From Aphanothece cf. minutissima CCALA 015 (GTDB lineage: Bacteria; Cyanobacteriota; Cyanobacteriia; PCC-6307; Cyanobiaceae), in the NCBI GenBank assembly GCA_003003925.1, contig PVWP01000001.1, positions 372,001 through 436,000 on the forward strand: DNA of 64,000 nucleotides. Direction: 5' to 3'. Shown here one piece after another: positions 41,271-50,838 of this stretch. Position 1 is the first letter of the stretch; each line of letters begins with the position of its first letter. The position numbers were made by a program, and so were the translations under genes. The notes beneath the pieces are model-generated. The model made no database searches. It saw nothing but the letters and a program-made list of their open reading frames with translations, and was not told where the DNA came from.

Positions 41271-42136
41271 GTTCCGGATGACTCGCTCATCCGGGGAAGT
41301 TGAAACGAGCCATTGGAGCTTGATCGCCTGGTAGACGATGTGTGAGGTTCCGGATGACTCGCTCATCCGGGGAAGTTGAAATAACCCTCGGAAATAATCG
41401 GAGCGATGAGGTTTAGCCATGGGTTCCGGATGACTCGCTCATCCGGGGAAGTTGAAACTAAATCCAGCCGCAAAGGCCGTGCATGTCTTTTATTCTGTTC
41501 CGGATGACTCGCTCATCCGGGGAAGTTGAAACGCCCCATCGGGAACCTCCGGAGGAACCGGGAGTCCCACCGTTGCGGATGACTCGCTCATCCGGGGAGT
41601 TGAAACGTGAGAAGGGCTACCGATGAGGCGTGGCCGTCTTGGCTAGTTCCGGATGACTCGCTCATCCGGGGAAGTTGAAACGCCTCAAGCTCGGTGAGCT
41701 CCTCGAGGTCCCAGTCCCGGAAGGTTCCGGATGACTCGCTCATCCGGGGAAGTTGAAACACAAGCTCAGCGCACAGGGCGCGGAAGTCGGTGGGTTCATG
41801 TTCCGGATGACTCGCTCTTCCGGGGAAGTTGAAACTACTTCTCGGGTTGCAGGTAGATGATGTCACCCGCATTGGTTCCGGATGACTCGCTCATCAGGGG
41901 AAGTTGAAACTTACCTTCTCAACACATCTGATACTGCTTCAGTAGTGACGTACCGGATGACTCGCTCATCAGGGGAGGTTGAAACCGGCCGCTTTCGCGC
42001 CCTTGGCCGTCAGTTGCATGTACGCCGTTCCGGATGACTCGCTCATCCGGGGAAACTGAAACTCCGTCAAGAGGCGGCACTCCGGGAAGCCGTCAAGCTC
42101 GTTCCGGATGACTCGCTCATCCGGGGAAGTCGAAAC
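41271..42136 (+). CRISPR. CRISPR array 1: 12 repeats, 11 spacers
   Basis: Repeats of 36 nt (one of 35) start at 41271, 41347, 41423, 41497, 41572, 41646, 41724, 41800, 41875, 41950, 42027 and 42101; spacers are 38-42 nt. The repeat contains an 8-bp stem CCGGATGA/TCATCCGG with loop CTCGC and ends GGGGAAGTTGAAAC, the 3' part giving the usual 8-nt crRNA handle. Repeats 1, 3, 4, 6 and 7 are identical; 8-12 carry substitutions, as expected for the leader-distal end, so the leader is on the left. Confidence 0.98.
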
Positions 42137-42549
42137 CCAACCATCAGCCAATAGAAAGAAAGAGCAGCCCTTCAAGGGCCTGTGTCCCCATATCCAGCCC
42201 ATCTGGACGCTGCCGCATGCCGATGACCACCCACGCCCACAAGGCCCGGGACAGCAGGGGAGGTCACAGGCCCGCCATGGGAGGCACAGATCCATGGCCC
42301 GGCAGGCCCATCGCCAACTCCCTGGTCGAACACACGAAAATTCCGCTATCGAGGGAGCGCTGAAGGCACGCTGGAACAACACCAAAGGATTCCAGGTGCC
42401 TGTCCCATTCAGCGAGGCCGCCGCCGAGCGGCGCATGCAACTGGCGGCCCAGCTGCTGCGTGGTGACGAGGTGGTGGTGACCCAGCAGGGCGCCATCCAG
42501 CCCGCCAGTGATCGCGGCAGCAACGACGAGGCCATCACGATGCCCGAAG
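42137..42549. other. Region between array 1 and the ThiF-like remnant
   Basis: About 410 nt after the last repeat. A plus-strand frame from 42294 is open but its product has no feature I recognise, and an antisense frame is equally open, which is common at this GC level. I see no gene, terminator or repeat that I can defend here. Confidence 0.4.
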
Positions 42550-43075
42550 GCAAGCTCGCTGCCTCTGGCATCTGCAGCTCGTCGATGACCACCACCATCC
42601 CCACAAGAACTGCTGGGGTGGCTCGATCCCTGTGTTTCCGGTGGAGCCCGACCTGCGGCTGCTGGAGCAGCAGCTGGGCGAACCGATCCCCCACACCCAG
42701 CGCGAGAACGGCACCGGTGAGCTGAGCATCTGCACCGTGGGCAAGGAATCGTTTCGCCATGGCACCGACCACCACGCCGCCCGGCTGGCCGCGGCCCTGG
42801 AGCTGCCCTTCCTGGCGATCGGGCTGTGGGAACGCGCCTTCGCGGGAGAGATCTTCTACAGCCACCCCGGCGAGCCGATGCCCTGCTACAGCTGCACCTT
42901 CGCAGGCCTGGGCGAGACCTTCGGCGCCCGGCCGGAGCCGGCACGGCGCTTCCACAGCAACGAAACCGAGCTGGGCGGGGAGCGGGCCGAGATCTTCGCC
43001 CATCCGCTGCAGGTGACCCGCTCCATCCAGGTGCGCTACGGGGAGCACTGCCCCCCCTGCCGCTGGCGTCGCTGA
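42550..43075 (+). pseudogene. Remnant of a ThiF/E1-like adenylyltransferase
   Basis: The frame ending at 43075 encodes a fragment that looks like the C-terminal part of a ThiF/UBA-type domain: HGTDHHAARLAAALELPFLAIGLWERAFAGEIFYSHPG followed by a zinc knuckle made of CYSC and, near the end, CPPC. The part before it (LVDDHHHPHKNCWGGSIPVFPVEP) is in frame but has no start codon, and the nucleotide-binding GxGxxG half of the domain is absent. A stop at 42509-42511 closes the frame upstream. So the gene is 5'-truncated. It lies between arrays 1 and 2; the intact form could have been a ubiquitin-like (Bil/E1-E2-type) defence gene, but that is inference. Confidence 0.5.
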
Positions 43076-43083
43076 GCATCGCC

Positions 43084-43308
43084 ATGCCGTTCAACGAAAG
43101 GGGGGAATGCATCCGCGCCTCGCGCGCCGCGCCACAACCTGTCTCCTCCGCCGGGGTGCGCCCGCCGATCCGCCGCCAGACCCTGATCCGGGTGGCCCAG
43201 GTCCTGGGCTGGCTGCTGCTGGTGGGCGGCGTGATCTGGTTCCTGGCGACCTTCCGTGTGTGGATCGTGATCGGCCTCTTCCTGCTTGGATCGGCCCAGG
43301 GGGGGTAG
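43084..43308 (+). CDS. Small two-helix membrane protein, hypothetical
   Basis: 74 residues from the ATG at 43084. The C-terminal half is hydrophobic (VAQVLGWLLLVGGVIWFLATF, then VWIVIGLFLLGSAQGG), suggesting one long or two short transmembrane helices; the N-terminal half is polar. No family recognised. It follows the ThiF-like remnant by 8 nt and precedes the leader of array 2. It could be genuine or part of the decayed locus. Confidence 0.4.
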   Translation: MPFNERGECIRASRAAPQPVSSAGVRPPIRRQTLIRVAQVLGWLLLVGGVIWFLATFRVWIVIGLFLLGSAQGG

Positions 43309-43399
43309 CGAGGCCCCGGAGCTGGCCGGGTGAGGGGGGGGTGCGCGAGGCTCCCGCAGGGCAGTCCGCCCGGTTTCATGGGCTTCTCCCGTTTCGATC

Positions 43400-43583
43400 C
43401 GCCGCGCACCCCCCTGCGATTCGCCGAAACCCCAGTGATTCCGTGATCCGGCGCGCTGCCATGCGGCGCAGGGGATCTCAGGGTTTTCCACAAGGTTGAC
43501 GCCCCGCGCAGACGTGCGCATAGTGGAGGGATGCGCAAACGGCCTCGAAACCCCTTGCGCCGCCGGGTTTCTCAAAGGCCGGC
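43400..43583 (+). promoter_or_regulatory. Leader of CRISPR array 2
   Basis: Contains the same blocks as leader 1 in the same order: AAACCCCAGTGATT (near 43428), GGGTTTTCCACA (43482-43493), GCGCAAACGGCCTCGAAACC (near 43532), and CTCAAAGGCCGG before the first repeat. It also includes part of the space after the small membrane-protein gene. Confidence 0.8.
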
Positions 43584-43983
43584 GTTCCGGGTGACTTGTT
43601 CATCCGGGGAAGTTGAAACTAGATATTGCCCCACTTGGCGATCACCTCATCCCAGGTGTTCCGGGTGACTTGTTCATCCGGGGAAGTTGAAACCACGGCA
43701 GGGGAATCCCATTCTCCGCAGCCACCACTTGTTCCGGATGACTCGCTCATCCGGGGAAGTTGAAACTGGGAGACTCGATGGGGCCGGCAGTGACCAGTCC
43801 CTCTTGGTTCCGGATGACTTCTTCATCCGGGGAAGTTGAAACGTCGCCTTCTGACCCCAATGGGGCCCGAAGAGCACCAGGTTCCGGATGACTTCTTCAT
43901 CCGGGGAAGCTGAAAAGACATCGGGGTCGAGGCTGGCGAAGATTTCACCACTGGTTCCGGATGACTCGCTCATCCGGGGAAGT
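43584..43983 (+). CRISPR. CRISPR array 2: 6 repeats (last truncated), 5 spacers
   Basis: Repeats start at 43584, 43658, 43731, 43807, 43881 and 43954; spacers are 37-40 nt. Repeats 1-2 have stem CCGGGTGA/TCATCCGG and loop CTTGT; repeat 3 has loop CTCGC; repeats 4-5 have loop CTTCT. The last repeat stops after GGGGAAGT and lacks the TTGAAAC handle. Leader is on the left. Confidence 0.97.
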
Positions 43984-44128
43984 CACGACCCTGCCCCGAT
44001 CAGGGTTTCAACCCCTCTCAGACATCACCAGCAAGGGAGTCGCCCCTGTTCTGTAATTCCTTGCCGCAGGAAATACACCCCCGCTGCGGAGTCGATCGGC
44101 AGCCAACACCCGACCTCCAGGCAGGGAA

Positions 44129-45367
44129 TCAATCGCTGCTCAAGGCCACGAGCCGCCCGGCCCCGAAGTGGCGACCCCACCCCACCCCGAGCAGCGGCAG
44201 GGGCTGGTCCGCTTCCAGTTCAGCGTGAAAACCACGTGTGGAGGCCGCACGGCGATCGCCGCGGCTCGCCACCAGGTTCGTTTCCGCCGCGTTCCAGGTG
44301 CGGGCGCTGAGCCGGCCGAGCCGGGGGTGGTCGATGCGGCAGGCCCCGGCCTCGGGGCCGTCGAGCACGAACGCCTCAGGGCTGAGCTTGCCCTCTTCAC
44401 CCAGCCCCCACAACAACGACTGGATCGCCTGGGCCGCCGCTGAACGCTGCGGCCGGCCGGCCCGTGGCGTGGTGTACAGCAGCATCGGGGTCGTGGTGCG
44501 GGCGCGTCGAGCCTGGGCCAGCGCCGGCGCGTCGAGCTGCAGCAGCTGCAGTGGCACCCGCATCCCCCCCGGTCCGAAAAGCACCCGCAGGCCCGTGAGC
44601 GCCTCCAGCTCCTGGCCGTCGAACGGCTGGGGACTGAGCACCTCCAGGAACGCGATCCGTTCCCCGCTGGCCTCCCAGCGGTACCAGGCCCGCTGATCCT
44701 CCGGCAGCGGCCGCCCGGCCAGCACACCGGCGAACAGCGCCGAGCCCGGCGCCCGCTGCAGCAGGGCGCGATGCAAGCGGTCCGTCCAGGCGATGCCCGC
44801 GGTCGACGGCAGGGCCACGCTCGCCTCCACCGCGTACAGCGCCCGCCTGGCCAGCTCCGTGGCCACGCCACCGGCCCGGGGGAGCCGCCGGATGGGAGTG
44901 TAGCGATACAGAACCGGCTGCTCCAGCCCCAGGACGGGCAGGGGCAGTGTTCCATCCGCCGCGGGCACGCAGTTGGGCTCCGGCATGGAGCCGGCGGGCA
45001 CCACCTGCCAGAGCGCCGTGTCCTCCGGCGATCCCAGCCAGCACAGCTCGGCCAGGGCGGCGCTCAGATCGCGCTCCTGCTCGGCCGTGAGACCCAGCGG
45101 CCACGACACATGCAACGCCGCTCCGGCGCCCAGCTCGAGCGGGGCAGCGGCAGACGCCGCCGCCGTGGAGCGTCGCAGCCCCTTCGAGGTGCCCACCTGG
45201 CCGTAGGGCAGGTGGTAAAGCGGCGGCTGGGTGGCCAGCAGATCGACGACCTCCCCAAGCCCATCGCTGGTCTGCGCCAGGGTCTGCAGCAGCAGCTGGG
45301 GGGACGGGGGATAGTGCTCCTGGCGGCAGGAGCCGCGCAGCAGGGTGATCCGGATCGTGGTGGCCAT
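44129..45367 (-). CDS. Csb2-like (Cas5-Cas6 fusion) candidate crRNA-processing protein
   Basis: 412 residues from the ATG at 45367. The start MATTIRITLL followed by HYPPSPQLLLQTLAQ (about 18-32) resembles the N-terminus of Csb2/GSU0054, the Cas5-Cas6 fusion of type I-G (old I-U) systems. The end PLLGVGWGRHFGAGRL (about 391-406) resembles its C-terminal glycine-rich loop. It lies between array 2 and the divergent cmr operon. Since no ordinary cas6 is present and the repeats form a stable hairpin, it is the best candidate for pre-crRNA cleavage. Type I-G partners (Csb1, Cas8u, Cas3) are absent, so use with a III-B complex would be unusual. The assignment is by pattern only and needs a profile search. 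Confidence 0.6.
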   Translation of the reverse strand: MATTIRITLLRGSCRQEHYPPSPQLLLQTLAQTSDGLGEVVDLLATQPPLYHLPYGQVGTSKGLRRSTAAASAAAPLELGAGAALHVSWPLGLTAEQERDLSAALAELCWLGSPEDTALWQVVPAGSMPEPNCVPAADGTLPLPVLGLEQPVLYRYTPIRRLPRAGGVATELARRALYAVEASVALPSTAGIAWTDRLHRALLQRAPGSALFAGVLAGRPLPEDQRAWYRWEASGERIAFLEVLSPQPFDGQELEALTGLRVLFGPGGMRVPLQLLQLDAPALAQARRARTTTPMLLYTTPRAGRPQRSAAAQAIQSLLWGLGEEGKLSPEAFVLDGPEAGACRIDHPRLGRLSARTWNAAETNLVASRGDRRAASTRGFHAELEADQPLPLLGVGWGRHFGAGRLVALSSD

Positions 45368-45450
45368 CAAAGGTCCTGTTGGGGCTGGCCGCCGGGATGC
45401 GCTGGCGCCGAGCATGGCCGTTCCGGAGCATTGGAGCAACACGCGTCGGT

Positions 45451-45472
45451 CTTTGGTTTTTCGTACGAACCC
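45451..45472. promoter_or_regulatory. Candidate operator in the csb2-like/cmr1 intergenic region
   Basis: Contains the perfect palindrome TTCGTACGAA (45460-45469) flanked by CTTTGGTTT and CCC. A similar 22-nt sequence (17 of 22 identical) lies upstream of alkB and a looser copy upstream of the WYL gene. It is 84 nt upstream of the csb2-like start and 224 nt upstream of cmr1; the 328-nt region holds no gene. Confidence 0.5.
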
Positions 45473-45695
45473 AGTTGCGGCATCCACACGGCGATAAAGC
45501 CCTACGACCCCATCCACGGGCTGCCAGGTGAGGTTGCGTTCTGCCTCGAGCCTTCCTAAAAGTTTGCTGGGTTTCGCGCCACCGTCAGTGACGCTGACCA
45601 GAAGCCTTCCAGCCGTCCTCCATCACCGCAGTCTCCCCCCGATGCGTGAATGCTCGATCGCTGTCCGCCATCAGGGGGCGGACTGCCTCTGAACG

Positions 45696-46919
45696 ATGGC
45701 CATCCAGATCGAAGCGCAGTACCGGCTCACCACTCCGCTGTTCTGTGGCGGGGCCGTTTCCAGTGCCGCCGAGCTGCGGCTGCCCAGCTTCAAAGGGGTG
45801 CTGCGCTTCTGGTGGCGCGCCCTCGCCTGGAGCCGCTGTGAAGGGAATCTGGCCCTGATCCAGCAACAGGAGGATCTGCTCTTCGGCAGCGCCACCGGTG
45901 GGCAGGCGCGGGTGGTGATGCGCCTCGGATCGGTCTCGCGGCTCGACCCGATCGCAGTGGGTGATGTGCTCAGAGAGGCCAGGGGCGATCAACAGGTCGT
46001 CGGCATGGGGGCCCGCTATCTGGGCTACGGCCTGATGGCGGCGTTCCCCAGCGCCAGAACCAACACACAGGCCGGCCAGCTCAGCCGTGGCGCCCTGCAG
46101 GCCCCTCTTCAGTTCACCGTGCAGATGCGGTCCTCCGGGCTCGACCCACAGCTGCTGGATTCCCTGCTGCAGGCCCTGATCGCCCTGGGCACACTCGGCG
46201 GCATGGGATCCCGCAGCCGTAAGGGCTACGGCTCGCTGGTGCTCGAGTCCCTCACGGTCGATGGCGAGAGCACCGCCGCCCGTGAACCCTGGAGTGCGCC
46301 GCGCAACGCCCTCGAGCTCGCCGGCTCGATCGCCGAGCTGCAGCGGCAGGCCAACCGGGAGGGCCTGCCGGAGTACACCGCCATCTCCAGCGGCGCGCGC
46401 CATGTGGTGCTCACGGCCGAGGACGGCCGGGGCCCCCTGCACCTGCTCGATCGGATCGGCCGCGAGATGGTGCGCTACCGCAGCTGGGGGAAGGACGGGA
46501 AAGTCCTGCGCGATATCCCCAGCGAAAAGAACTTCAGGCACGACCATGACCTGATGAAGAAGCGCAGCGATCAGCGCAGGGCACATCCAGAGCGGATCGC
46601 CTTCGGGCTGCCCCACAACTACGGCAAGGGCAAGATCTACGAAGTCAGCCCAGCCGGGCTCGACCGCCGTGCCAGCCCCCTGTTCATCCACATTCACTCC
46701 TGCGCTTCCGGGCCGGTCGCGGTCCTCTCCTTCCTGCCGGCCCGCTTCCTTCCGGCCTCCGGCGACGGCAGCCGCGCCAAGATCGACGTGGGTAACCAGA
46801 CGATCCCCCAGAAGCCCGAGCAGGAGCTCTACCAGCCGGTTCACGCCTTCCTCGATCGGCTGCTCAATCCGAGCAAGCGCAAGGAACCCTTCACCACGGC
46901 CCAGGAGGTGACGCCTTGA
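45696..46919 (+). CDS. cmr1: Type III-B RAMP protein Cmr1
   Basis: Cas7-family subunit capping the crRNA 3' side of the Cmr complex. 407 residues; IEAQYRLTTPLFCGGAVSSAAELRLPSFKGVLRFWWRAL is the classic Cmr1 start (ferredoxin-fold strand then the SFKGVLRFWWRAL helix), followed by EDLLFGSATGGQ and the G-rich loop LGGMGSRSRKGYGSL. The C-terminal half is less conserved. ATG at 45696 opens the operon; the stop overlaps cas10 by 4 nt. Confidence 0.93.
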   Translation: MAIQIEAQYRLTTPLFCGGAVSSAAELRLPSFKGVLRFWWRALAWSRCEGNLALIQQQEDLLFGSATGGQARVVMRLGSVSRLDPIAVGDVLREARGDQQVVGMGARYLGYGLMAAFPSARTNTQAGQLSRGALQAPLQFTVQMRSSGLDPQLLDSLLQALIALGTLGGMGSRSRKGYGSLVLESLTVDGESTAAREPWSAPRNALELAGSIAELQRQANREGLPEYTAISSGARHVVLTAEDGRGPLHLLDRIGREMVRYRSWGKDGKVLRDIPSEKNFRHDHDLMKKRSDQRRAHPERIAFGLPHNYGKGKIYEVSPAGLDRRASPLFIHIHSCASGPVAVLSFLPARFLPASGDGSRAKIDVGNQTIPQKPEQELYQPVHAFLDRLLNPSKRKEPFTTAQEVTP

Positions 46920-48868
46920 GCCTCCTGCTCGACATGAGCATCGGGCCGGTGCAGGGTTTCGTCGCCCAGTCGCGCCGTACCCGCGATCTCTGGGGCAGCT
47001 CCTACCTGCTGTCCTTCCTCTCGGCCCACGCCATGCGCGGCATCAGCCAGGCCGGCGGCACGATCGTGCGCCCCTCTGTGGAGGGCGATCCCCTGTTCGC
47101 CTGGGTCTGCGCGGAGCGGCAGGGGAGCACCGGCCCCGGCGAGCCCCCGCGCATCGGTTCGGTGCCCAACCACTTCGTGGCCGAACTGGAGGCCGGCGTC
47201 GACCCTGCCGCCGTGGCCCAGGCGGGAGTGGCGGCGCTCGAGAAGGCCTGGCGACGGGTGCACGAGGCCGTCTGGGAGCGGTTCGTGGCGACGCCCTCCT
47301 CCAGCGGCCAGGGCACCGATGAGATCTGGGCCCGCCAGACTGCCGCCTTCTGGGAGGTGCTCTGGACCGCCGGCGACGACGGCGCCGCGGCCGGCGGGCT
47401 GCTGGCGCGCCGCAAGCACTGGCGCAGCCAGCGCCTGCCCGATGAGCCCGGCGACAAGTGCACCCTGATGCCCGAGTTCCAGGAGCTCTCCGGCCTGGTG
47501 CGCGCCCAGGGCGAGCCCTCCCGCAGGCAGCAGGACAGCTTCTGGAATCGCCTGCGCCGCGATGTCGGCCCCCTGGAACTGCGCCCCGACGAACGCCTCT
47601 GCGCCATCGCCCTCGTCAAGCGTCTGTTCCCAAAGGTGGCCGAAGACTCCATCGGCTGGGAGCTGGACGTGGGCCGCTGGCCCTCCACCGCCGGCCTGGC
47701 CGCCGTGCCCTGGCTCCAGCGGGTGTGCCAGGCGGCCCCGCCTGAGGCCGAGGCCTTCGCCGAGGAGCTGCGCAAAGCGGTGCCCGCGAAGGACCTCAAG
47801 GCCTCGCCCACGGCCATCCCGGCCCTGGCGAAACTGAACGGCCCCCTGCTCGGCATCGACGCCAACTTTCTCCAGGCTGGCTTCCTCACCGACAAGCAGC
47901 TGGAGCTCCTCAACGACGGCAGCTCCCCGGAGCAGCGTCCCGAGCTGGGCAGGCTTCTCAAGGAGCTCCAGAAGGCCCGCGACGTCCAGGGCGTGCCCTT
48001 CGGCAGCGCTCCGGTGTTCTATGCCCTGCTGCTCGCCGACGGCGACCGCCTCGGCCAGCTGGTGGGCAGCCTCGGCGGGCCGACCGTCGGCGCCGCCCTG
48101 TCCGCCTTCACCGCCAGGGTTCCCGGCCTCGTCGCGGCGCACAGCGGTGTCACCGTCTACGCCGGCGGCGACGACGTGCTCGCCCTGCTGCCGCTCCCCG
48201 GGGCCCTGGCCTGCGCCGCCGCCCTCGCCGACAGCTACGCCGCCGTCTTCCGGGAGCAGAAGGCGCAGGCCCGCGCCACGCTGTCGGCCGCCGTGGTGCT
48301 GGCCCATGTGCGGCTGCCGCTCGGCGCCGTGCTCGCCGAAGCCCATCACCTCCTCGATGACGTGGCCAAGGATCGCAACGGGCGCGATTCACTCGCCGTC
48401 GCCGTGCTCAAGCGCGGCGGGCGCAACGTCCTCTGGAGCACCACCTGGCGCCGGCCCGGTGGTGCCGATTCCGCCGCCGGCCCGCTCCCGGCCGTCGAAC
48501 AGCTCGAGGCCCTGGCCGCCGTGCTGCGGCAGAGCCTCCGCCAGCCCGGCGTCTCCTCCTCGCTCCTCTACCGCCTGCGCGACACCCTCAGCCTGCTCTG
48601 CAGCTGGCCCCAGTGGTCGCCGGGGGCCTGGGGCGCGATCCCCGCCGGCCTCGACCTGCGCGCCTTCCTGCGGTCCGAGGTGCTCAGCAGCCTGGAGGAT
48701 CAGGGCCTCCAGGAGGTCGACGACCTCAGCGAGCGGCTCACCGACCTGCTGCTGCCGCTGCTGCCGCCCGCCCGCGCCGTCACCGCCGACACCGTCAGGG
48801 AGGTGGGCGTCGATGCGCTGCTGCTGGCCCGCTTCCTCGCCGCTCCCGCCCAGGAGGACGACCTCTGA
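46916..48868 (+). CDS. cas10: Type III-B Cas10/Cmr2, no HD domain
   Basis: Large subunit of the Cmr complex and cyclic-oligoadenylate synthase. 650 residues. The protein starts directly with the Cmr2 palm-type segment MSIGPVQGFVAQSRRTRDLWGSSYLLSFLSA; there is no HD nuclease domain before it, so DNA cleavage is not expected. The first palm acids appear in LLADGDRLGQLVG (Asp375, Asp377) and the catalytic GGDD is at 417-420 in VYAGGDDVLALLP, so nucleotide cyclisation should work. Overlaps of 4 nt with cmr1 and 1 nt with cmr3 show one operon. Confidence 0.94.
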   Translation: MSLLLDMSIGPVQGFVAQSRRTRDLWGSSYLLSFLSAHAMRGISQAGGTIVRPSVEGDPLFAWVCAERQGSTGPGEPPRIGSVPNHFVAELEAGVDPAAVAQAGVAALEKAWRRVHEAVWERFVATPSSSGQGTDEIWARQTAAFWEVLWTAGDDGAAAGGLLARRKHWRSQRLPDEPGDKCTLMPEFQELSGLVRAQGEPSRRQQDSFWNRLRRDVGPLELRPDERLCAIALVKRLFPKVAEDSIGWELDVGRWPSTAGLAAVPWLQRVCQAAPPEAEAFAEELRKAVPAKDLKASPTAIPALAKLNGPLLGIDANFLQAGFLTDKQLELLNDGSSPEQRPELGRLLKELQKARDVQGVPFGSAPVFYALLLADGDRLGQLVGSLGGPTVGAALSAFTARVPGLVAAHSGVTVYAGGDDVLALLPLPGALACAAALADSYAAVFREQKAQARATLSAAVVLAHVRLPLGAVLAEAHHLLDDVAKDRNGRDSLAVAVLKRGGRNVLWSTTWRRPGGADSAAGPLPAVEQLEALAAVLRQSLRQPGVSSSLLYRLRDTLSLLCSWPQWSPGAWGAIPAGLDLRAFLRSEVLSSLEDQGLQEVDDLSERLTDLLLPLLPPARAVTADTVREVGVDALLLARFLAAPAQEDDL

Positions 48869-49995
48869 TGCGCCTGCAGCTCGAACCGCTCGACACCCTC
48901 TTCTTCCGCGACGGCACCCCCTTCTCGGGGGAGAGCACCGGGCCGAAGGAGGTGGGCGGCCTGTTCCCGCCCCATCCCGCTTCGATCACCGGCGCCCTGC
49001 GCGCCGCCCTGGCCCGCGCCAACGGCTGGACGGGCTCGGGCCGCTGGCCGGCCGAGCTCAATGCCGCTTTCGGCCCCGGCCCCGACGATCTCGGCCTGCT
49101 CTCCTTCACCGGCCCCGTGCTGCTGCGCCAGGGCGAGCCCCTGTTCCCGGTGCCCCTGCACCTGCAGGGCGCCAGCGAGGGCGGCGGCTGGAACCCCCGG
49201 GCCCTGCTGCGGCCCGGTCCGCCGGTGGCCTGTGATCTGGGTCCCGCCGTCCGCCTGCCCGAGCTGCCCGCGGAGATCCAGGGCCCGGAGCGGGCCGAAC
49301 TCAAGGAGGGGGAGGGCTGGTGGCTGACGCTCCCGGGCCTGGAGCGCGTGCTGCGGGGAGAGCTCCCGCCGTCCGGCGCCCTCGTGGCCGGTGGCGACCT
49401 CTGGAAGGAGGAACGCCGCATCGGCATCGAGCGCGACCGGAGCAGCCGCACCGCTGTCGACGGCATGCTCTACACCACCCGCCATGTGCGCCTGGCGCCG
49501 GGTGTGAGCCTGGGTGTGGAGATCGCCCTGGCGCCCTCCGACAGGAACTGGAACGCCCCCAGCGGCGTGCTGCCGCTCGGCGGCGAGAGCCGCCAGGCCG
49601 CGTGCAGCCCCTGGACGCAACCGTTCACCCTCACCGCGCCGCAGGCGGCGATCGACGGCAGCGGCCGCCTGCTGGTGATCGCCCTCACCCCGCTCGATCT
49701 CGACGCCGACCAGGCCCTCGGCCGTCGTCCCCTTGCCGACCTCGGCGACGCCCGCGTCGTCAGCGCCTGCCTGGGGCGCCCCCTGCGCATCGGCGGCTGG
49801 GATTCGCTCGCCCGCCGCCCCCTGGACCTGCAGTCGTTCCTGCCGGCCGGCAGCGTGCTCTTCTGCGAGCTCCCCGACCCGGGGCGCCTGGCCGACACCC
49901 TGGCGGCCGGCGGCGGCCTGGCCCGCCTCGGCGCCCGCCAGCGCTGGGGCTACGGCCTCGTCGCCCTCGGCACCTGGACCGGCACACCGGCCTGA
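48868..49995 (+). CDS. cmr3: Type III-B RAMP protein Cmr3
   Basis: Cas5-like subunit that binds the crRNA 5' handle next to Cas10. 375 residues; LEPLDTLFFRDGTPFSGES near the start is the hallmark, with HPASITGALRAALARANGW next and the C-terminal LARLGARQRWGYGLVALG. The ATG at 48868 shares its A with the cas10 stop. Codon use matches neighbours. Confidence 0.93.
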   Translation: MRLQLEPLDTLFFRDGTPFSGESTGPKEVGGLFPPHPASITGALRAALARANGWTGSGRWPAELNAAFGPGPDDLGLLSFTGPVLLRQGEPLFPVPLHLQGASEGGGWNPRALLRPGPPVACDLGPAVRLPELPAEIQGPERAELKEGEGWWLTLPGLERVLRGELPPSGALVAGGDLWKEERRIGIERDRSSRTAVDGMLYTTRHVRLAPGVSLGVEIALAPSDRNWNAPSGVLPLGGESRQAACSPWTQPFTLTAPQAAIDGSGRLLVIALTPLDLDADQALGRRPLADLGDARVVSACLGRPLRIGGWDSLARRPLDLQSFLPAGSVLFCELPDPGRLADTLAAGGGLARLGARQRWGYGLVALGTWTGTPA

Positions 49996-50013
49996 CCCCC
50001 ACCGACTGATCCC

Positions 50014-50838
50014 ATGAACACCACCCTGCTCGGACTCCTTGCCGAGACCCCCATCCACCCCGGCTGCGGCCGCAGCCTGGGGGTGGTCGATCTGCCGGTG
50101 GCCCGTGAGGCCGCCACCGATTACCCCGTGATCGCCGGCTCCAGCCTCAAGGGGGCCCTGCGCGACAGGGCCGAAGCCGTGATCAAGGACGAGGAGCAGG
50201 TCAAGCAGCGCTTCGGCAGGCCGGATCAGGCCGGTGACCTGCTGGTGTCCGACGCCCGCCTGCTGCTGCTGCCGGTGCGCAGCCTCACCGGCGCCTACCG
50301 CTGGCTCACCTGCCCTCACCTGCTGGAGCGCTTCCGCCGCGACCTCGCCCGCGCCGGCCTCACGCCGCTGCCCCCCGCCGTCACGGTGGCCTCCGGCTCC
50401 GCCCTGGCGGCGGGGTCGGGCGATCTGTTCCTCGAGGAACGGCAGTTCGCCATCCAGGGGCCGCCCGAGGCGGCGCTGGTCTCCGCCATCCAGCCGCTGC
50501 TGGCCCACGAGGCGAGCCGGCAGCGACTCGCCGGCCAGATCGCCGTGCTGCACGACAACGATTTCGCCTGGTTCGCGCGCTACGGGCTGGCCATCCAGGC
50601 CCGCAACGTGCTCCAGGACGGCACCAAGAAGAGCCAGAACCTCTGGTACGAGGAGACCCTTCCTCCGGACACGCTCATGTACACCCTGGTGATCGGCCGG
50701 CAGGCCGACTCCGTCGCCTCCCTCCAGACCCTCTTCCCCGCCGACGGGGCCTACCTGCAGGCCGGCGGCAACGAGACCGTCGGCCAGGGCTGGTTCGCCG
50801 TGTCCGTGCGCCGGGCCGGCCGTGGAGGTGCGCCATGA
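50014..50838 (+). CDS. cmr4: Type III-B backbone RNase Cmr4
   Basis: Cas7-type backbone that cuts target RNA at 6-nt intervals. 274 residues; LLAETPIHPGCGRSLGVVDLPVAREAATDYPVIAGSSLKGALRDRAE matches Cmr4, with the catalytic aspartate at position 26 (VVD), the same number as in Pyrococcus Cmr4. The C-terminal LQAGGNETVGQGWFAVSV is also conserved. So target-RNA cleavage should be intact. 18 nt after cmr3; overlaps cmr5 by 4 nt. Confidence 0.95.
   Translation: MNTTLLGLLAETPIHPGCGRSLGVVDLPVAREAATDYPVIAGSSLKGALRDRAEAVIKDEEQVKQRFGRPDQAGDLLVSDARLLLLPVRSLTGAYRWLTCPHLLERFRRDLARAGLTPLPPAVTVASGSALAAGSGDLFLEERQFAIQGPPEAALVSAIQPLLAHEASRQRLAGQIAVLHDNDFAWFARYGLAIQARNVLQDGTKKSQNLWYEETLPPDTLMYTLVIGRQADSVASLQTLFPADGAYLQAGGNETVGQGWFAVSVRRAGRGGAP

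Noticed and set aside
42264..43538. Long minus-strand frame across the array 1-array 2 interval
   Set aside because: It runs through leader 2 and against the ThiF-like frame, and its Arg/Ser/Pro-rich product looks like a GC shadow.
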